From contig NZ_LWAF01000018.1 in the NCBI RefSeq assembly GCF_001719065.1, forward strand, positions 1-32,978: a DNA stretch of 32,978 bases, read 5' to 3'. Of this stretch, positions 1-8,316 are shown one piece after another. Origin of the DNA: Fervidobacterium thailandense. Lineage in GTDB: Bacteria; Thermotogota; Thermotogae; Thermotogales; Fervidobacteriaceae. The position numbers and the translations under genes are program-made. Position 1 is the first letter of the stretch. Each line of letters begins with the position of its first letter. The notes under the pieces were generated by a model, which had not been told where the DNA came from, did not search any database, and saw only the letters and a list, made by a program, of their open reading frames with translations.

Positions 1-24
1 TCATTTTATACAAGGGGTGAGTTT

Positions 25-1143
25 ATGGTTAACAATCCCAAACAGACAATAGGATTTTATTTAAGTACTCCGGTTCCTGCTATTACTGCTGAAAAGGCTC
101 GTCAGGATTGTGAGCAAATACTTGAGACGCTCTCCCTAGAACGGGTTCCGGTGAGTGCGAGGAATATAGGGCTTAAACTGTGGGGATCGGGAAAAACGTT
201 TCCAAGACTTGTTAAATTTTCTCTTGGAATACGATTTGCGGTTGTTTATGCGAGAGACGTCATAACCTATTTTAAAGGAAAGGATGTTTCAAAACAGAAT
301 ATTTTCTTCCAAGGGTTGTTAAGCCCTTGGGAGATTCCCGCAGTTTTTTGTATTAGATTTTTATTTCGAAGAGGTAAGAGAGTTTTATTGGTTCACGACC
401 TTGAAAGTATTCGTTTACGTAGTCCTCTTCGTTTACTACTGGAACGGATATTTCTGAAACAGTTCACCGATGTTATAGTCCATAGCTCGAAGATGGAAGA
501 ATATGTTAAGGAACGGTTGAAATATCGAGGAAAATTACACGTACTGGGACTCTTCGATTTCTTAATAAGCGATGTTTCAAACCTTCCACGAGTCGGATTT
601 CCAGATAGCGGCAAATTTGAAATCGTTTTTGCAGGGAATTTATCTCCACAGAAATCTCGCTTTCTATATGAACTCATTGCATTAAGAAACTTTAACCCAC
701 AAAAATTTGTTTTAAAAATTTATGGACCAAATTTTTTAATGGAAGAACATTCTCATCCCGCGGTTCGATATTGTGGTTATTTTCCTCCGTCTACGATATA
801 TAAGGAGCTGTCGGGGCATTTTGGACTTGTTTGGGATGGAGATAGTGCGGAGAAGCTATCAGGAAATACAGGGCTATATCTCTTGTATAATTCGCCGCAC
901 AAAGTATCTGCTTACATAGTAAGCGGAATGCCGATAATCTGTCCAAAGTCTTCTGCTATTAGTGAGATGATCGAAAAATTTAACATCGGATTTTGTGTTG
1001 ATTCTTTGCTTGAGCTTGACAAAACCTTAGAGAAAATTTCTAAAGCGCAGTACGAGGAATGGAAGAAAAATGTTGAATCAATAGCAAAAAAAATTTCGAG
1101 TGGCGAATTCCTGAAACGAATTGTCAAGGAGATCTTAAGCTAA
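25..1143 (+). CDS. Galactofuranosyltransferase-like glycosyltransferase
   Basis: This 372-residue cytoplasmic protein probably transfers galactofuranose, or a related sugar, from a nucleotide sugar to a lipid-linked glycan. It resembles the beta-1,6-galactofuranosyltransferase (WbbI-like) group. The N-terminal half has the short motif LVHDLESIRL near residues 122-131. The C-terminal half has FGLVWDGDSAEKLSG followed by NSPHKVSAYIVSGMPII near residues 292-308, the donor-binding region of that group. The ATG follows GGGGTGAG by a normal spacing. A decayed glf copy lies just downstream and an intact glf at 22828, which fits use of UDP-galactofuranose. The gene looks intact, and its upstream operon lies outside the window. 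The exact sugar and linkage are inference; a glucosyl-type GT-B enzyme is the alternative. Confidence 0.75.
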   Translation: MVNNPKQTIGFYLSTPVPAITAEKARQDCEQILETLSLERVPVSARNIGLKLWGSGKTFPRLVKFSLGIRFAVVYARDVITYFKGKDVSKQNIFFQGLLSPWEIPAVFCIRFLFRRGKRVLLVHDLESIRLRSPLRLLLERIFLKQFTDVIVHSSKMEEYVKERLKYRGKLHVLGLFDFLISDVSNLPRVGFPDSGKFEIVFAGNLSPQKSRFLYELIALRNFNPQKFVLKIYGPNFLMEEHSHPAVRYCGYFPPSTIYKELSGHFGLVWDGDSAEKLSGNTGLYLLYNSPHKVSAYIVSGMPIICPKSSAISEMIEKFNIGFCVDSLLELDKTLEKISKAQYEEWKKNVESIAKKISSGEFLKRIVKEILS

Positions 1144-1427
1144 GGTCTCACGTTTTCTGTGAAAAGTATTCTTGAACACGCTACCAAGATTTACAAAAAA
1201 CTCGTGTACTTATGTACTTTCCTTCGCAAAACAATAATATACCTAATATACCTAACATCGTGATGTGTTCGAGATTTCTGTTACAATATCAACCCGGAAC
1301 TCCACACACAAACATTACCTTACAAGAATATTACATATGATAGTAGCTTTTTAAGTTGGTTGAATAAATTTTTCACGCAGTCTTGATAAATGAAAAGTCT
1401 CAAGGAACTTTCCACGCAATTGTTTCT
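1144..1427. other. Gene-free stretch
   Basis: This 284-base A+T-rich interval lies between the first glycosyltransferase and the glf remnant. I see no convincing ORF, RNA gene or terminator in it. The short open frame that leads into the glf remnant (about 1383-1427) does not match the corresponding part of the intact glf at 23530-23609, so the junction near 1428 is probably a recombination or deletion boundary. Confidence 0.5.
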
Positions 1428-1762
1428 GTGGAAATGGACCAGGAGTATTACCAGCCGGTTGCGGTGGTGAATTATCCGAATGATTATGATTGGACAAGGA
1501 TAACGGAGTACAAGTATTTTTTGGGAGAAAAGAGTCCGAAAACGGTTGTGCACTTTGAATATTCCATGCCAAAAGGAGAGCCATACACGTAGTAATGACC
1601 GCTGAGAATATGGAAAGACGGGAGAAATACATGAAAGAAGTTGAAAAACTTGAGAGAACAGGTGAGTACATTTTTGTTGGCAGGTTGGCTGAGTACAAGT
1701 ACTATAATATGGATCAGGTAATCGCGCGAGTCATCGAAAAAATGAAAGAGAGGTTATCGTAA
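1428..1762 (+). pseudogene. glf: 3' remnant of glf (UDP-galactopyranose mutase)
   Basis: Only the last ~110 codons of a glf gene survive. Read in frame, the DNA gives VEMDQEYYQPVAVVNYPNDY and then TRITEYKYFLGEKS, nearly identical to the intact Glf encoded at 22828-23934. A one-base deletion around 1586-1591 shifts the frame; reading on in the new frame gives the rest of the C-terminus, including the conserved GRLAEYKYYNMDQV stretch, and ends at a TAA at 1760-1762. The first ~260 codons, including the FAD-binding Rossmann motif, are missing, so no mutase can be made. The nucleotide match to the intact gene is very high over 1428-1560, which points to a fairly recent duplication or horizontal exchange of the glf-wzx module. 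Confidence 0.85.
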
Positions 1763-2467
1763 TTGGGTGTTGTGAAGAATTATGTTTACAATACTACGAT
1801 AACGATCTTAAATATACTAGTTCCGTTTATCACGACGCCCTATCTGACAAGGTTTTGGATCCGGCAGGGTTAGGTGCTGTAGCGTTTACTTCATCAATTG
1901 TTCAGTACTTTGCTTAATTCGCAATTCTTGGGATTGAACTTTACGCTACTAGAGAGCTTGCCACCTTGAGAGAAAATTTTGGGCAGTTTTCTCAAACTTT
2001 TTAGGAGATTTTCTTTTCCAGATTCGTGAGTTTCATAACCTCAATGCTATTTTATCTGCTTTTTATTATCCATTTTGGAAATAGGTACAAGTCCTTGTTC
2101 ATAATTCAAAGCCTTGTATTACTGAATACGGTGATTAATATCTCATTTTTGTACACGAGCTTAGAGGATTTTAACAAGATCACCCAAAGGGGAATTCTTT
2201 CGAGATTGCTGTGCGTCGCACTTATCTTGATGCTTGTGAGAAAACCTTCTGATTTTATCAAATATGCACTTATTGGAGTAATGTACGAAACCTTGGCAAA
2301 TATATGGATGTGGTTCGGAGGACCTGTACGATTGAGTTTTAGGTTACCAAAATTCAGCGAAATAAAATTACATTTAGTCGGTGCACTGAAACTTTTTATT
2401 CCACTTCTTGCTATACAAGTCTATGTTGTTCTGGACAAAACCATGGTTGGATTGCTCACAGACGAGA
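1763..2467 (+). pseudogene. Truncated, frameshifted wzx flippase remnant
   Basis: This is a broken copy of the flippase gene at 23934-25373, directly after the glf remnant as in the intact pair. The first codons give VVKNYVYNTTITILN, followed by a one-base loss near 1850 where the intact gene encodes the TRVLDPEG stretch. In-frame stops follow at 1915 (TAA) and 2002 (TAG). From 2026 the frame is open again and matches well, including KLFIPLLAIQVYVVLDKTMV near its end. The homology stops at 2467, exactly where IS copy A begins, and the remaining ~240 codons do not reappear on the far side of the element. The gene was therefore both interrupted and deleted. Confidence 0.85.
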
Positions 2468-2646
2468 GTCTGTTCGACGATATGATTAGGGTACGATAGT
2501 AAAGGGTATGCCGCCCGGTCTCCAACAAGAACTTCGGTCTTTGAAATCTTTTTTGACTCTCAAAAGCGCTATTTTCCACAGCTTTGCCAAAACATCATCC
2601 CCGCTGCTCTTGCAGCTCACTTACTTTGTATTCCGTTTTCTTTCAC

Positions 2647-3319
2647 TCAATACGCATCCAATTCAGCAAACGCAAATAGCTCTTCAAAGTGATTCACCAG
2701 GTACTCCACCAGCAGTCTTTGTATCTTCACCCAGTCTCCTGGCTCTTGCATTCTCAACTCCCGCTTGATGTTGTGCAGTACAACGAACGCTTTGATGTAG
2801 CTGATCACGTTCGATAACTTCTTGAACCCTCTTCTGACTTGCGTGAACATCGCAAGAAGGCTGTTTCTGGATTCTACCGCTTGATTAGTCTTTGAACTGA
2901 TGGTCTTGTGTTGGACGTTTAGGTACTCACAAGCTTGGGCATATGAGGTTAATCCATCAGATAGCACAAGCTTAGGTTGGCAAGGGAATATTAGCTTGAT
3001 GGCTTGGAGCATATCGCGATTGAGAGAAACACCGAAGTTGGCAATCAGGTAGTTATCAAGACTGACAGCAAGAAAGACATAGACGGTATCGGTCTTTCCC
3101 TTTGAGGCGAGTTTTTCGAACTTTTCATCGACGCAAAGGACCTTGAAGTGGATAGGTGAGAACTTGATGGCAGAAGAGAGAGTTTTTATCCAGCAGTAGA
3201 TGGAGAAACACTCGGGCAGTAGCCGTTGAAAGACAGAATGTTTCTGAATGGGCGTAGACTTTGGGATGATGGCAGTAAGAACAAGAGGGTCTTTGAGGAA
3301 GGTTGAGTTTTCTTGGCAT
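2647..3319 (-). pseudogene. IS transposase, frameshifted (copy A)
   Basis: This is a DDE-type transposase of the IS6/IS240-like kind that would cut and join IS ends. The natural start is the ATG at 3319 (MPRKLNLPQRPSCSYC), preceded by AGGAGG. It begins with a half zinc ribbon, CxxC. The catalytic part lies in another frame: the first D in LCVDEKFEKL, the second in LVLSDGLTSY, and the E in NQAVESRNSLL. Between the zinc ribbon and the catalytic part the frame is lost, as in the other two copies. Copy A also has an extra one-base deletion near 3201 relative to copy C, inside the SxSTIYRW stretch. The frame holding the catalytic domain is otherwise open from 3378 to 2647. It is probably inactive unless translated by an unusual frameshift. 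Confidence 0.7.
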
Positions 3320-3369
3320 ATGGTATACCTCCTTTCGTGGGGTGGAGGGGGGGTACCCCTTTTTAAGGA

Positions 3370-3398
3370 ATTATACAATAATTCGGTGGGTTTTTCAT
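3370..3398 (-). promoter_or_regulatory. Putative transposase promoter in IS copy A
   Basis: On the - strand a TATAAT box (3370-3375) sits about 50 bases ahead of the transposase ATG, with an ATGAAA-like -35 about 17 bases further up (3393-3398). The -10 box is conserved in copy B (21762-21767) and nearly so in copy C (27643-27648, TATAAC). The -35 box is weak, so this is a moderate call. Confidence 0.4.
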
Positions 3399-3444
3399 AA
3401 TTCCGTGGAACAGTCTAATAAACTATTCTGAGAGGTGTATTGAC

Positions 3445-4518
3445 ATGATAATATTTCATAAATATGTCGGTTTCAAACAAGAATTCCAGACTGTGGTCCG
3501 CACTCTCAAAGAACACAAAGTCAAGCATGGTGAGGTGGTCCTAGCTAATCCAGGTTTACGGAAGTTTCATGTCCTTTTAAGAGTTCTCGTGTCAGGACTA
3601 ATTATAAATGAACCGGTGATTCATGTTTTCCAAGCTTATTCGCGAATGGTTTCAAGAATTTGCCGAAAGCAGATAAATATCTACTTAAACCACGGCTGGG
3701 GGACAAAGAAAAGTCCAGGAAACTTAGAGATAATTGATCCTGAAACACTGAAAAAGTGGCGGCAACTAAAGAAAAAAACTGACTTTGTAATATGCTATTC
3801 AGATTTTGATGCTGAATACTTTATGAAAAATGAATATTTAAAGGACATTCCGGATCCAAAGTTCATCCCTTTAGGTCATCCGCGAAATGACTTTTTAGTT
3901 AAAAACAAGGAGAATGAAACTTTCAGAAGTTTTCTAAAAAAAATCCTGGAAATTCCGGAATGTGAAAAAATAATACTCTTCGCCCCCACACATAGGGAAA
4001 GTAAGTTGGCAAGGACAGATTATGACGAAAGGATGATGACATCCTTTCTTGAGCAAATTGCTGTTCTGGACAAAAAACTACAAGAACGTAGATTCTTTCT
4101 AATTTTTAAGCCCCACTATTTGAGTCGCAAATTTAGAAACTTTCCACGATTTTCGAATATAAAAGTTTCGCATGATACAGATCCTCGGTTACTCATGCTG
4201 GTGTCCGACATTTTAGTAACCGACTACAGTTCAATTTATGTTGACTATTTACTGCTTCAGAGGCCAATTGTTTTTTATCAGCCTGATCTGGAATATTACC
4301 AGCATATCAGGGGATTAGTTGTTGACCCAAAAAACCCGATCCATATGCCTGGTCCGAAGATATCAAAATTGTCACAAATCTTAGAACTCAAAGAAGAAGA
4401 CTTTAAAAGTTTTGATTTAGAGAAATCAAGAGCGTTCTTCCATAAGTACTGGGATGACAGAGCTTCAGAACGGCTTGCAAGTTTTCTTCAGAAATTGTTG
4501 TCACAAGACGATCTTTAA
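3445..4518 (+). CDS. CDP-glycerol/CDP-ribitol-type polyol-phosphate transferase
   Basis: This 357-residue protein belongs to the CDP-glycerol:poly(glycerophosphate) glycerophosphotransferase family (TagB/TagF/TarL type, Pfam Glyphos_transf). These enzymes move glycerol-phosphate or ribitol-phosphate from a CDP-activated donor onto a lipid-linked glycan at the cytoplasmic membrane. Visible signatures are FAPTHRES near residue 179, FKPHY near 221, and LVTDYSSIYVDYLLLQRPIV from about 257, the family's donor-site and acidic core. The length matches a single-domain transferase rather than the longer bifunctional TagF. The ATG follows GAGAGGTG, 30 bases after the end of IS copy A, and may depend on a promoter in or near the IS. 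The next gene probably supplies CDP-ribitol, so ribitol-phosphate is the best substrate guess. Confidence 0.8.
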   Translation: MIIFHKYVGFKQEFQTVVRTLKEHKVKHGEVVLANPGLRKFHVLLRVLVSGLIINEPVIHVFQAYSRMVSRICRKQINIYLNHGWGTKKSPGNLEIIDPETLKKWRQLKKKTDFVICYSDFDAEYFMKNEYLKDIPDPKFIPLGHPRNDFLVKNKENETFRSFLKKILEIPECEKIILFAPTHRESKLARTDYDERMMTSFLEQIAVLDKKLQERRFFLIFKPHYLSRKFRNFPRFSNIKVSHDTDPRLLMLVSDILVTDYSSIYVDYLLLQRPIVFYQPDLEYYQHIRGLVVDPKNPIHMPGPKISKLSQILELKEEDFKSFDLEKSRAFFHKYWDDRASERLASFLQKLLSQDDL

Positions 4519-4558
4519 GAATTTCTGTGATAACTTTTGGCAACCTGGAGGTGGTAAA

Positions 4559-5932
4559 GTGTTTGACGGAAAAAGAGTTTATGCTTTTATTCTCGCAGCA
4601 GGAAGTTCAGAGCGTTTCGGAATGGACATACCTAAGCAGTACGTAAGAATTTCGGGAAAGACTGTTCTAGAGCATACGTTAGAGGTTTTTGAAAATAATG
4701 AATTTATCGATGAAATATATCTCATTGTTAACCCGCAGCACAGGGACCTTGTCGAAGAAATAATGGTCAGAAATTTTTTTAAGAAAGTTTCGAAGATTTT
4801 GAATGGAGGAAAGACACGTCAGGAAAGTACGAAAGTAGCGATCTCGGCTCTTGAAGACTTAGATTCTTACGTTCTAGTCCACGATGCTGTGAGGCCGTTC
4901 GTATCTCATAGGATTATCAATGCAGTACTTGACAAGCTTAAAGAGTTTGAATCTGTTGATGTTGCGATTCCGGCAACTGACACTATCATAAAAGTCAGTC
5001 AGAATTTGATTAGTGAAGTACCAAATAGACATGAGCTCATGCTTGGACAAACTCCCCAAGGCTTTAGAGCGGGGGTGTTAAAAAAAGCGTACGAAATTTT
5101 TGATCGGAACCCAATTGCAGCAACTGATGACTGCACTCTTGTTTTAAAGTACAACTTAGGAAGAGTTTACGTAGTGGAGGGTGAACGATTCAATATTAAG
5201 ATAACATATCCGGAGGACCTTTATCTCGTGGATAAGATTTTCCAAGTTCGTACAGCAGGCGTGACAAATTTAGAGACTGCTGATCTGCGGTCACTGAAAG
5301 AAAAAGTTCTCGTTGTTTTTGGTGGAAATACAGGCATAGGTCTTAAGATTTGCGAACTTGCTCAAAAGTACGGAGCAAAAGCCTATGCTTTTTCAAGAAG
5401 AAATGCTTGTGATGTATCAAGTCCTGATGATGTGAGAAAAGCGCTTAGAGAAGTTAATGATAGGGAAGGAAAAATCGACTTTGTGGTTGATTCTGCAGCA
5501 GTACTGAGCTTATCAACCTTGGATTCTTCAAGTTATGACTCGATTCTTACGCAAATCATGACTAACTATTTTGGGGCAATTGTGATTGCGAAAGAGTCGT
5601 TTCCATTCCTTCAAAAGACAAAAGGTGCTTTGTTACTTTTTGCGTCAAGCTCATACACCCGAGGTAGAAAATTGTACTCAATATACTCCTCTACAAAAGC
5701 AGCACTTGTAAATTTGGCTCAGGCATTATCTGAAGAATGGGCAGTACATAACTGTAGAGTGAATGTAATAAACCCAGAGAGAACTAATACAGAACTACGA
5801 AGGAAAAATTTCGGACTTGAGGACCCAAGTTCTTTGTTGGATCCTCATGTAGTTGCGGAGGTTGCTCTAAAGGTTCTGCTCTCCAATTTCACTGGACAAG
5901 TGATTGATATAAGAAAGCAAGACTACTTTTAA
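4559..5932 (+). CDS. Bifunctional cytidylyltransferase / SDR oxidoreductase (CDP-ribitol synthesis)
   Basis: This 457-residue fusion should reduce ribulose 5-phosphate to ribitol 5-phosphate and couple it to CTP, giving CDP-ribitol; Haemophilus Bcs1 is the known model. Residues ~8-235 are an IspD/TarI-type cytidylyltransferase, with the nucleotide loop ILAAGSSERFG then the lysine in IPKQY, and VHDAVRPFVS near 109. Residues ~245-457 are a short-chain dehydrogenase, with the NAD(P) loop VFGGNTGIG near 251-259 and the catalytic YxxxK pair at about Y376 and K380. I place the start at GTG 4559, preceded by GGAGGTGG at normal spacing. A longer frame from 4454 would overlap the upstream gene and lacks a ribosome site. 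The C-terminal SDR half makes a plain isoprenoid IspD unlikely. Confidence 0.8.
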   Translation: MFDGKRVYAFILAAGSSERFGMDIPKQYVRISGKTVLEHTLEVFENNEFIDEIYLIVNPQHRDLVEEIMVRNFFKKVSKILNGGKTRQESTKVAISALEDLDSYVLVHDAVRPFVSHRIINAVLDKLKEFESVDVAIPATDTIIKVSQNLISEVPNRHELMLGQTPQGFRAGVLKKAYEIFDRNPIAATDDCTLVLKYNLGRVYVVEGERFNIKITYPEDLYLVDKIFQVRTAGVTNLETADLRSLKEKVLVVFGGNTGIGLKICELAQKYGAKAYAFSRRNACDVSSPDDVRKALREVNDREGKIDFVVDSAAVLSLSTLDSSSYDSILTQIMTNYFGAIVIAKESFPFLQKTKGALLLFASSSYTRGRKLYSIYSSTKAALVNLAQALSEEWAVHNCRVNVINPERTNTELRRKNFGLEDPSSLLDPHVVAEVALKVLLSNFTGQVIDIRKQDYF

Positions 5933-5953
5933 ATATAGTTCTTGTGCTGATAT

Positions 5954-6139
5954 TTGGGACAGCTTGAAGTTTTAGCTCACGTTGTTGAAAAAATTGGGCG
6001 GTCTGTCGTTCGCAAACCAATTTTAAAACCAATTTTAGAAACAACCTTAGCTGCAAGTTTGAACGCTATACACTTCAATGGAATGCGAAATGAAAAAGTG
6101 GCGCAACATACTGTTCACAGTTACTTTGGCACCTCTTAA
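5954..6139 (+). CDS. Doubtful 61-codon ORF, unrecognised
   Basis: This short frame opens with TTG and has no good ribosome site. The translation is basic and has no domain I recognise. A small direct repeat (AAACCAATTTT twice, about 6017-6042) lies inside it. It fills the 250-base gap between the CDP-ribitol gene and the flippase. It may be a scrap of a lost gene or chance; I would not treat it as a confirmed protein. Confidence 0.15.
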   Translation: MGQLEVLAHVVEKIGRSVVRKPILKPILETTLAASLNAIHFNGMRNEKVAQHTVHSYFGTS

Positions 6140-6184
6140 CAAATGGTTGTTGAAGTACTGCTTACATCGTTAGGAGTGTAGTTC

Positions 6185-7612
6185 ATGTCAAGATATAGAA
6201 AGTTATTTACCGACACCTTAATACTAGCTGCTGGCAATCTTGGGACAAAAACGGTTCAGTTTTTGCTTCTGCCAGTTATTACGCGCTATCTTAGTCCAAA
6301 GGACCTTGGCAAGCTGGACATACTCTCTACAACTGTTTTGCTCATAGTCCCATTGTTTTCTCTGCAAATTCCAGAGGCTGTATTACGTTTTACAGTTGAA
6401 TATACGCGGAACAACGTTGAAACTACTGAATTACTTGTATCAGCACTCGTTTTTTCGTTCTTCAGTGCGGTACCCGTATTCTTCTTATGTTTGATTTCTT
6501 CAAAGCTCGAAACATTTAAAAACTTCGGCTTGTTCCTCTTTATTATTTACGTTTTATCTGTGCTCAACACTGTGCTTAGGCAGTACATCCGTGGCATAGA
6601 CAAAGTGAGAGTTTATGTCATTAGCGATCTTTTATATTCACTTAGCTTCGCTGTTTCGCTAGTTTTACTATTGAAAATTTTTAGCCTGGGTTTGAATGGA
6701 TATTTGCTTTCCATGGTGCTTGCTTTTTCAACATCGTTACTGTTTGTCGCACCAATCGTCTTCGTTTCGGTTGGCTGGTCAAAAAAATTATTACCCATCA
6801 ATACGGCGATTTTACGGCAGATGCTAATCTATTCTCTCCCGTTAGTTCCCAATGGTATAATGTGGTGGGTCATCACTGCTTCCGATAGATACATTCTGAG
6901 AGCTTTTTTGGGTTACGAAGCTACAGGAATTTATTCGGTTGCAACGAAGATTCCATCATTAGTTACGGTTTTTTACAGCGTTTTTCACCAAGCATGGCAA
7001 GTATCATCCATGGAGGAATCTTCAAACCAGAATTATCCAAAATACTTTACTATGGTTTTCTCCGCAGTTCAAACTTACCTCTTTCTAGGGGCGTCAATGG
7101 GCCTTCTCATTCTAAAGCCGTTTCTAAGTGTTTACATAAATGAGTCCTACGGTGAGTCGTGGAAGTATGTTCCGTTTTTGTTGCTCGGAGCAGTGTATCA
7201 AGTTTTTTCTGGATTCTTTGGGGTAAATTACGGGAACTTTAAAAGAACCGCGGGTGCATTTTACTCTACATTTATAGCTGCCTTAGTGAAGATTACAACG
7301 TTCCTATTTCTTCTTAAACCTGCCGGAATCCAGGCTGCATCTATTTCAACAATGCTCGGATATCTCTCGATGTGGATTATCCGGATTAGACATACTAAGG
7401 AGATAGCAAATGTGTATATCGACTCTAAGTTAAATATTGTTTGTTCCATTTTGTTAACTGCTCAAGCCACCAGTCTTACTATCCTTGGTGAGAATTCTTA
7501 CATTGTTCAACTTGCAATTTTTGGCGCTCTTCTGGGTTCAGTTCGTCGACATTTAAAGGCTCTCTTTGCTCTTTCTTTTTCATACATCAGGAGCGTGATG
7601 AAAGTTAAATGA
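6185..7612 (+). CDS. Wzx-type polysaccharide flippase (first)
   Basis: This 475-residue integral membrane protein of the MOP superfamily (oligosaccharide flippases) should move undecaprenyl-linked repeat units across the inner membrane. It opens with the family pattern DTLILAAGNLGTKTVQFLLL followed by LPVITRYLSPKDLGKLDIL, and has roughly 12-14 hydrophobic segments spread over its length, with short charged loops. The ATG at 6185 follows TTAGGAGTG. It is only distantly similar to the second flippase at 23934, so the two probably belong to different glycans. It is the last gene of the cassette with the CDP-ribitol synthase and polyol-phosphate transferase, and probably exports the product of that set. 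No terminator is evident after it. Confidence 0.9.
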   Translation: MSRYRKLFTDTLILAAGNLGTKTVQFLLLPVITRYLSPKDLGKLDILSTTVLLIVPLFSLQIPEAVLRFTVEYTRNNVETTELLVSALVFSFFSAVPVFFLCLISSKLETFKNFGLFLFIIYVLSVLNTVLRQYIRGIDKVRVYVISDLLYSLSFAVSLVLLLKIFSLGLNGYLLSMVLAFSTSLLFVAPIVFVSVGWSKKLLPINTAILRQMLIYSLPLVPNGIMWWVITASDRYILRAFLGYEATGIYSVATKIPSLVTVFYSVFHQAWQVSSMEESSNQNYPKYFTMVFSAVQTYLFLGASMGLLILKPFLSVYINESYGESWKYVPFLLLGAVYQVFSGFFGVNYGNFKRTAGAFYSTFIAALVKITTFLFLLKPAGIQAASISTMLGYLSMWIIRIRHTKEIANVYIDSKLNIVCSILLTAQATSLTILGENSYIVQLAIFGALLGSVRRHLKALFALSFSYIRSVMKVK

Positions 7613-7956
7613 TCGAGTAAATCATTGTGTGGTGGTGCAGGTATTCAATTAGCGTGGTTTGAACTGGTCGGGTTCGATGAGATCTACTTTGAATGAATTT
7701 CAAAAAGACAGATGTAGACTTTAAATCACAACTCTTATCCAACGTTCGCAGTGATTTTAATAAGGTTCGTATCTTTTGCTTCCTTCGCTGAAATCATCCA
7801 AGCTATCTCACTGCAAGCACATGTAGAAATCTACCCCTCGAGTGTGTTGAACTTATAAAGCGTACCTCAGAAGAAACGACGAAGTTCTGTAAGTGTTAAT
7901 TTTAATCAATACTTCAAAAGAACACGGATCTCTTTAAAGACCTCAAGAGTATTGCC
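7613..7956 (+). other. Decayed stretch with a scrap resembling a 5mC methyltransferase
   Basis: No intact gene is present. At 7625-7690 one frame gives LCGGAGIQLAWFELVGFDEI, which resembles motif I of DNA cytosine-5 methyltransferases (typically FxGxGGxxxGxxxAGF with a following acidic residue), then a stop. The downstream bases to 7900 contain stops in all frames and nothing I can name. I read this as the residue of a lost restriction-modification gene, but the match is short and one glycine of the loop is missing. Confidence 0.3.
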
Positions 7957-8265
7957 ATGTTGATGAGAGTGCAGCCGAGGATTTGTATTGCGGATTTTAG
8001 GAGACTCGGTGAAACAGTATGCAAGAGGGTTCTTGAAAGACTCAGGCTCATGAAGGAAGGTTACACCTTTAAAGAAATGGTGGACGTGCTTGGTAGGGAG
8101 AATATACTCAGCAAGAAGGCGATAGGATATTTGAACGTGGTGCGGACCATTGGAAATTTTGCGGTTCATCCATCGGATGACGTTTTTACCGACGAGGATG
8201 TGAGAGTTGTTTCGTATGCTTTTTCTCAGGTGCTTAAGGAGATACTGGAAAAGGGGTTGTTGTGA
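7957..8265 (+). CDS. DUF4145-like protein, probably a C-terminal fragment
   Basis: This is a short 102-residue frame. The stretch containing RRLGETVCKRVLERL, then a helical middle, then LNVVRTIGNFAVHPSDDVFT and a final helix, follows the DUF4145 pattern (helical domain with a conserved R-x-x-GN-x-x-VH core). Such domains often accompany restriction or other defence proteins. The open frame continues upstream of the ATG to about 7909 with coding-like sequence and no clear ribosome site, and usual family members have more at the N-terminus, so this is likely a truncated gene or the tail of a longer one. The last nine codons and the terminator are duplicated at 27689-27769. Confidence 0.5.
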   Translation: MLMRVQPRICIADFRRLGETVCKRVLERLRLMKEGYTFKEMVDVLGRENILSKKAIGYLNVVRTIGNFAVHPSDDVFTDEDVRVVSYAFSQVLKEILEKGLL

Positions 8266-8316
8266 GAGGTTGTCAATTCTTTACCTTGGGGCGTGATTTG
8301 AAGCGCCCCATTTTTT
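8237..8316 (+). repeat. Direct repeat, left copy (gene tail plus terminator)
   Basis: This 80-base segment covers the last codons of the DUF4145-like gene and its terminator. It matches 27689-27769 in the same orientation. The gene tail is almost identical; the bases between stop codon and hairpin are more diverged. The two copies enclose the whole exopolysaccharide operon plus IS copies B and C. Confidence 0.75.
8288..8316 (+). terminator. Rho-independent terminator after the DUF4145-like gene
   Basis: The stem is GGGGCG (8288-8293) pairing with CGCCCC (8304-8309) around a 10-base loop, followed by A and six Ts. It ends transcription ahead of the exopolysaccharide operon. The same terminator with a slightly changed loop occurs at 27740-27769. 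Confidence 0.85.

Larger units (their letters stand above)
2468..3415 (-). mobile_element. IS copy A (about 948 bp, IS6/IS240-like)
   Basis: The boundaries come from comparing three copies in this window. The left end starts GTCTGTTCGACG, and the right end, read in reverse complement, starts GACTGTTCCACGG, giving a short imperfect terminal inverted repeat. Copy C (26739-27687) is nearly the same length and shares sequence throughout; copy B (20960-21806) is a shortened relative. The transposase reads on the - strand. The flanking bases (GACGAGA on the left, TAATAAACT on the right) do not form a target duplication, so the element has been involved in a deletion or recombination since insertion. 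It truncates the wzx remnant on its left. The family call is tentative and rests on the transposase DDE region. Confidence 0.8.

Noticed and set aside
2508-2768. + strand ORF inside IS copy A, with a similar ORF at 20943-21176 in copy B
   Set aside because: Both are antisense to the end of the transposase; their similarity only reflects the IS sequence being shared.
4454-4558. Longer N-terminus for the CDP-ribitol synthase
   Set aside because: It overlaps the end of the upstream gene and has no ribosome site, whereas GTG 4559 has GGAGGTGG at the right distance and gives a normal IspD-type N-terminus.
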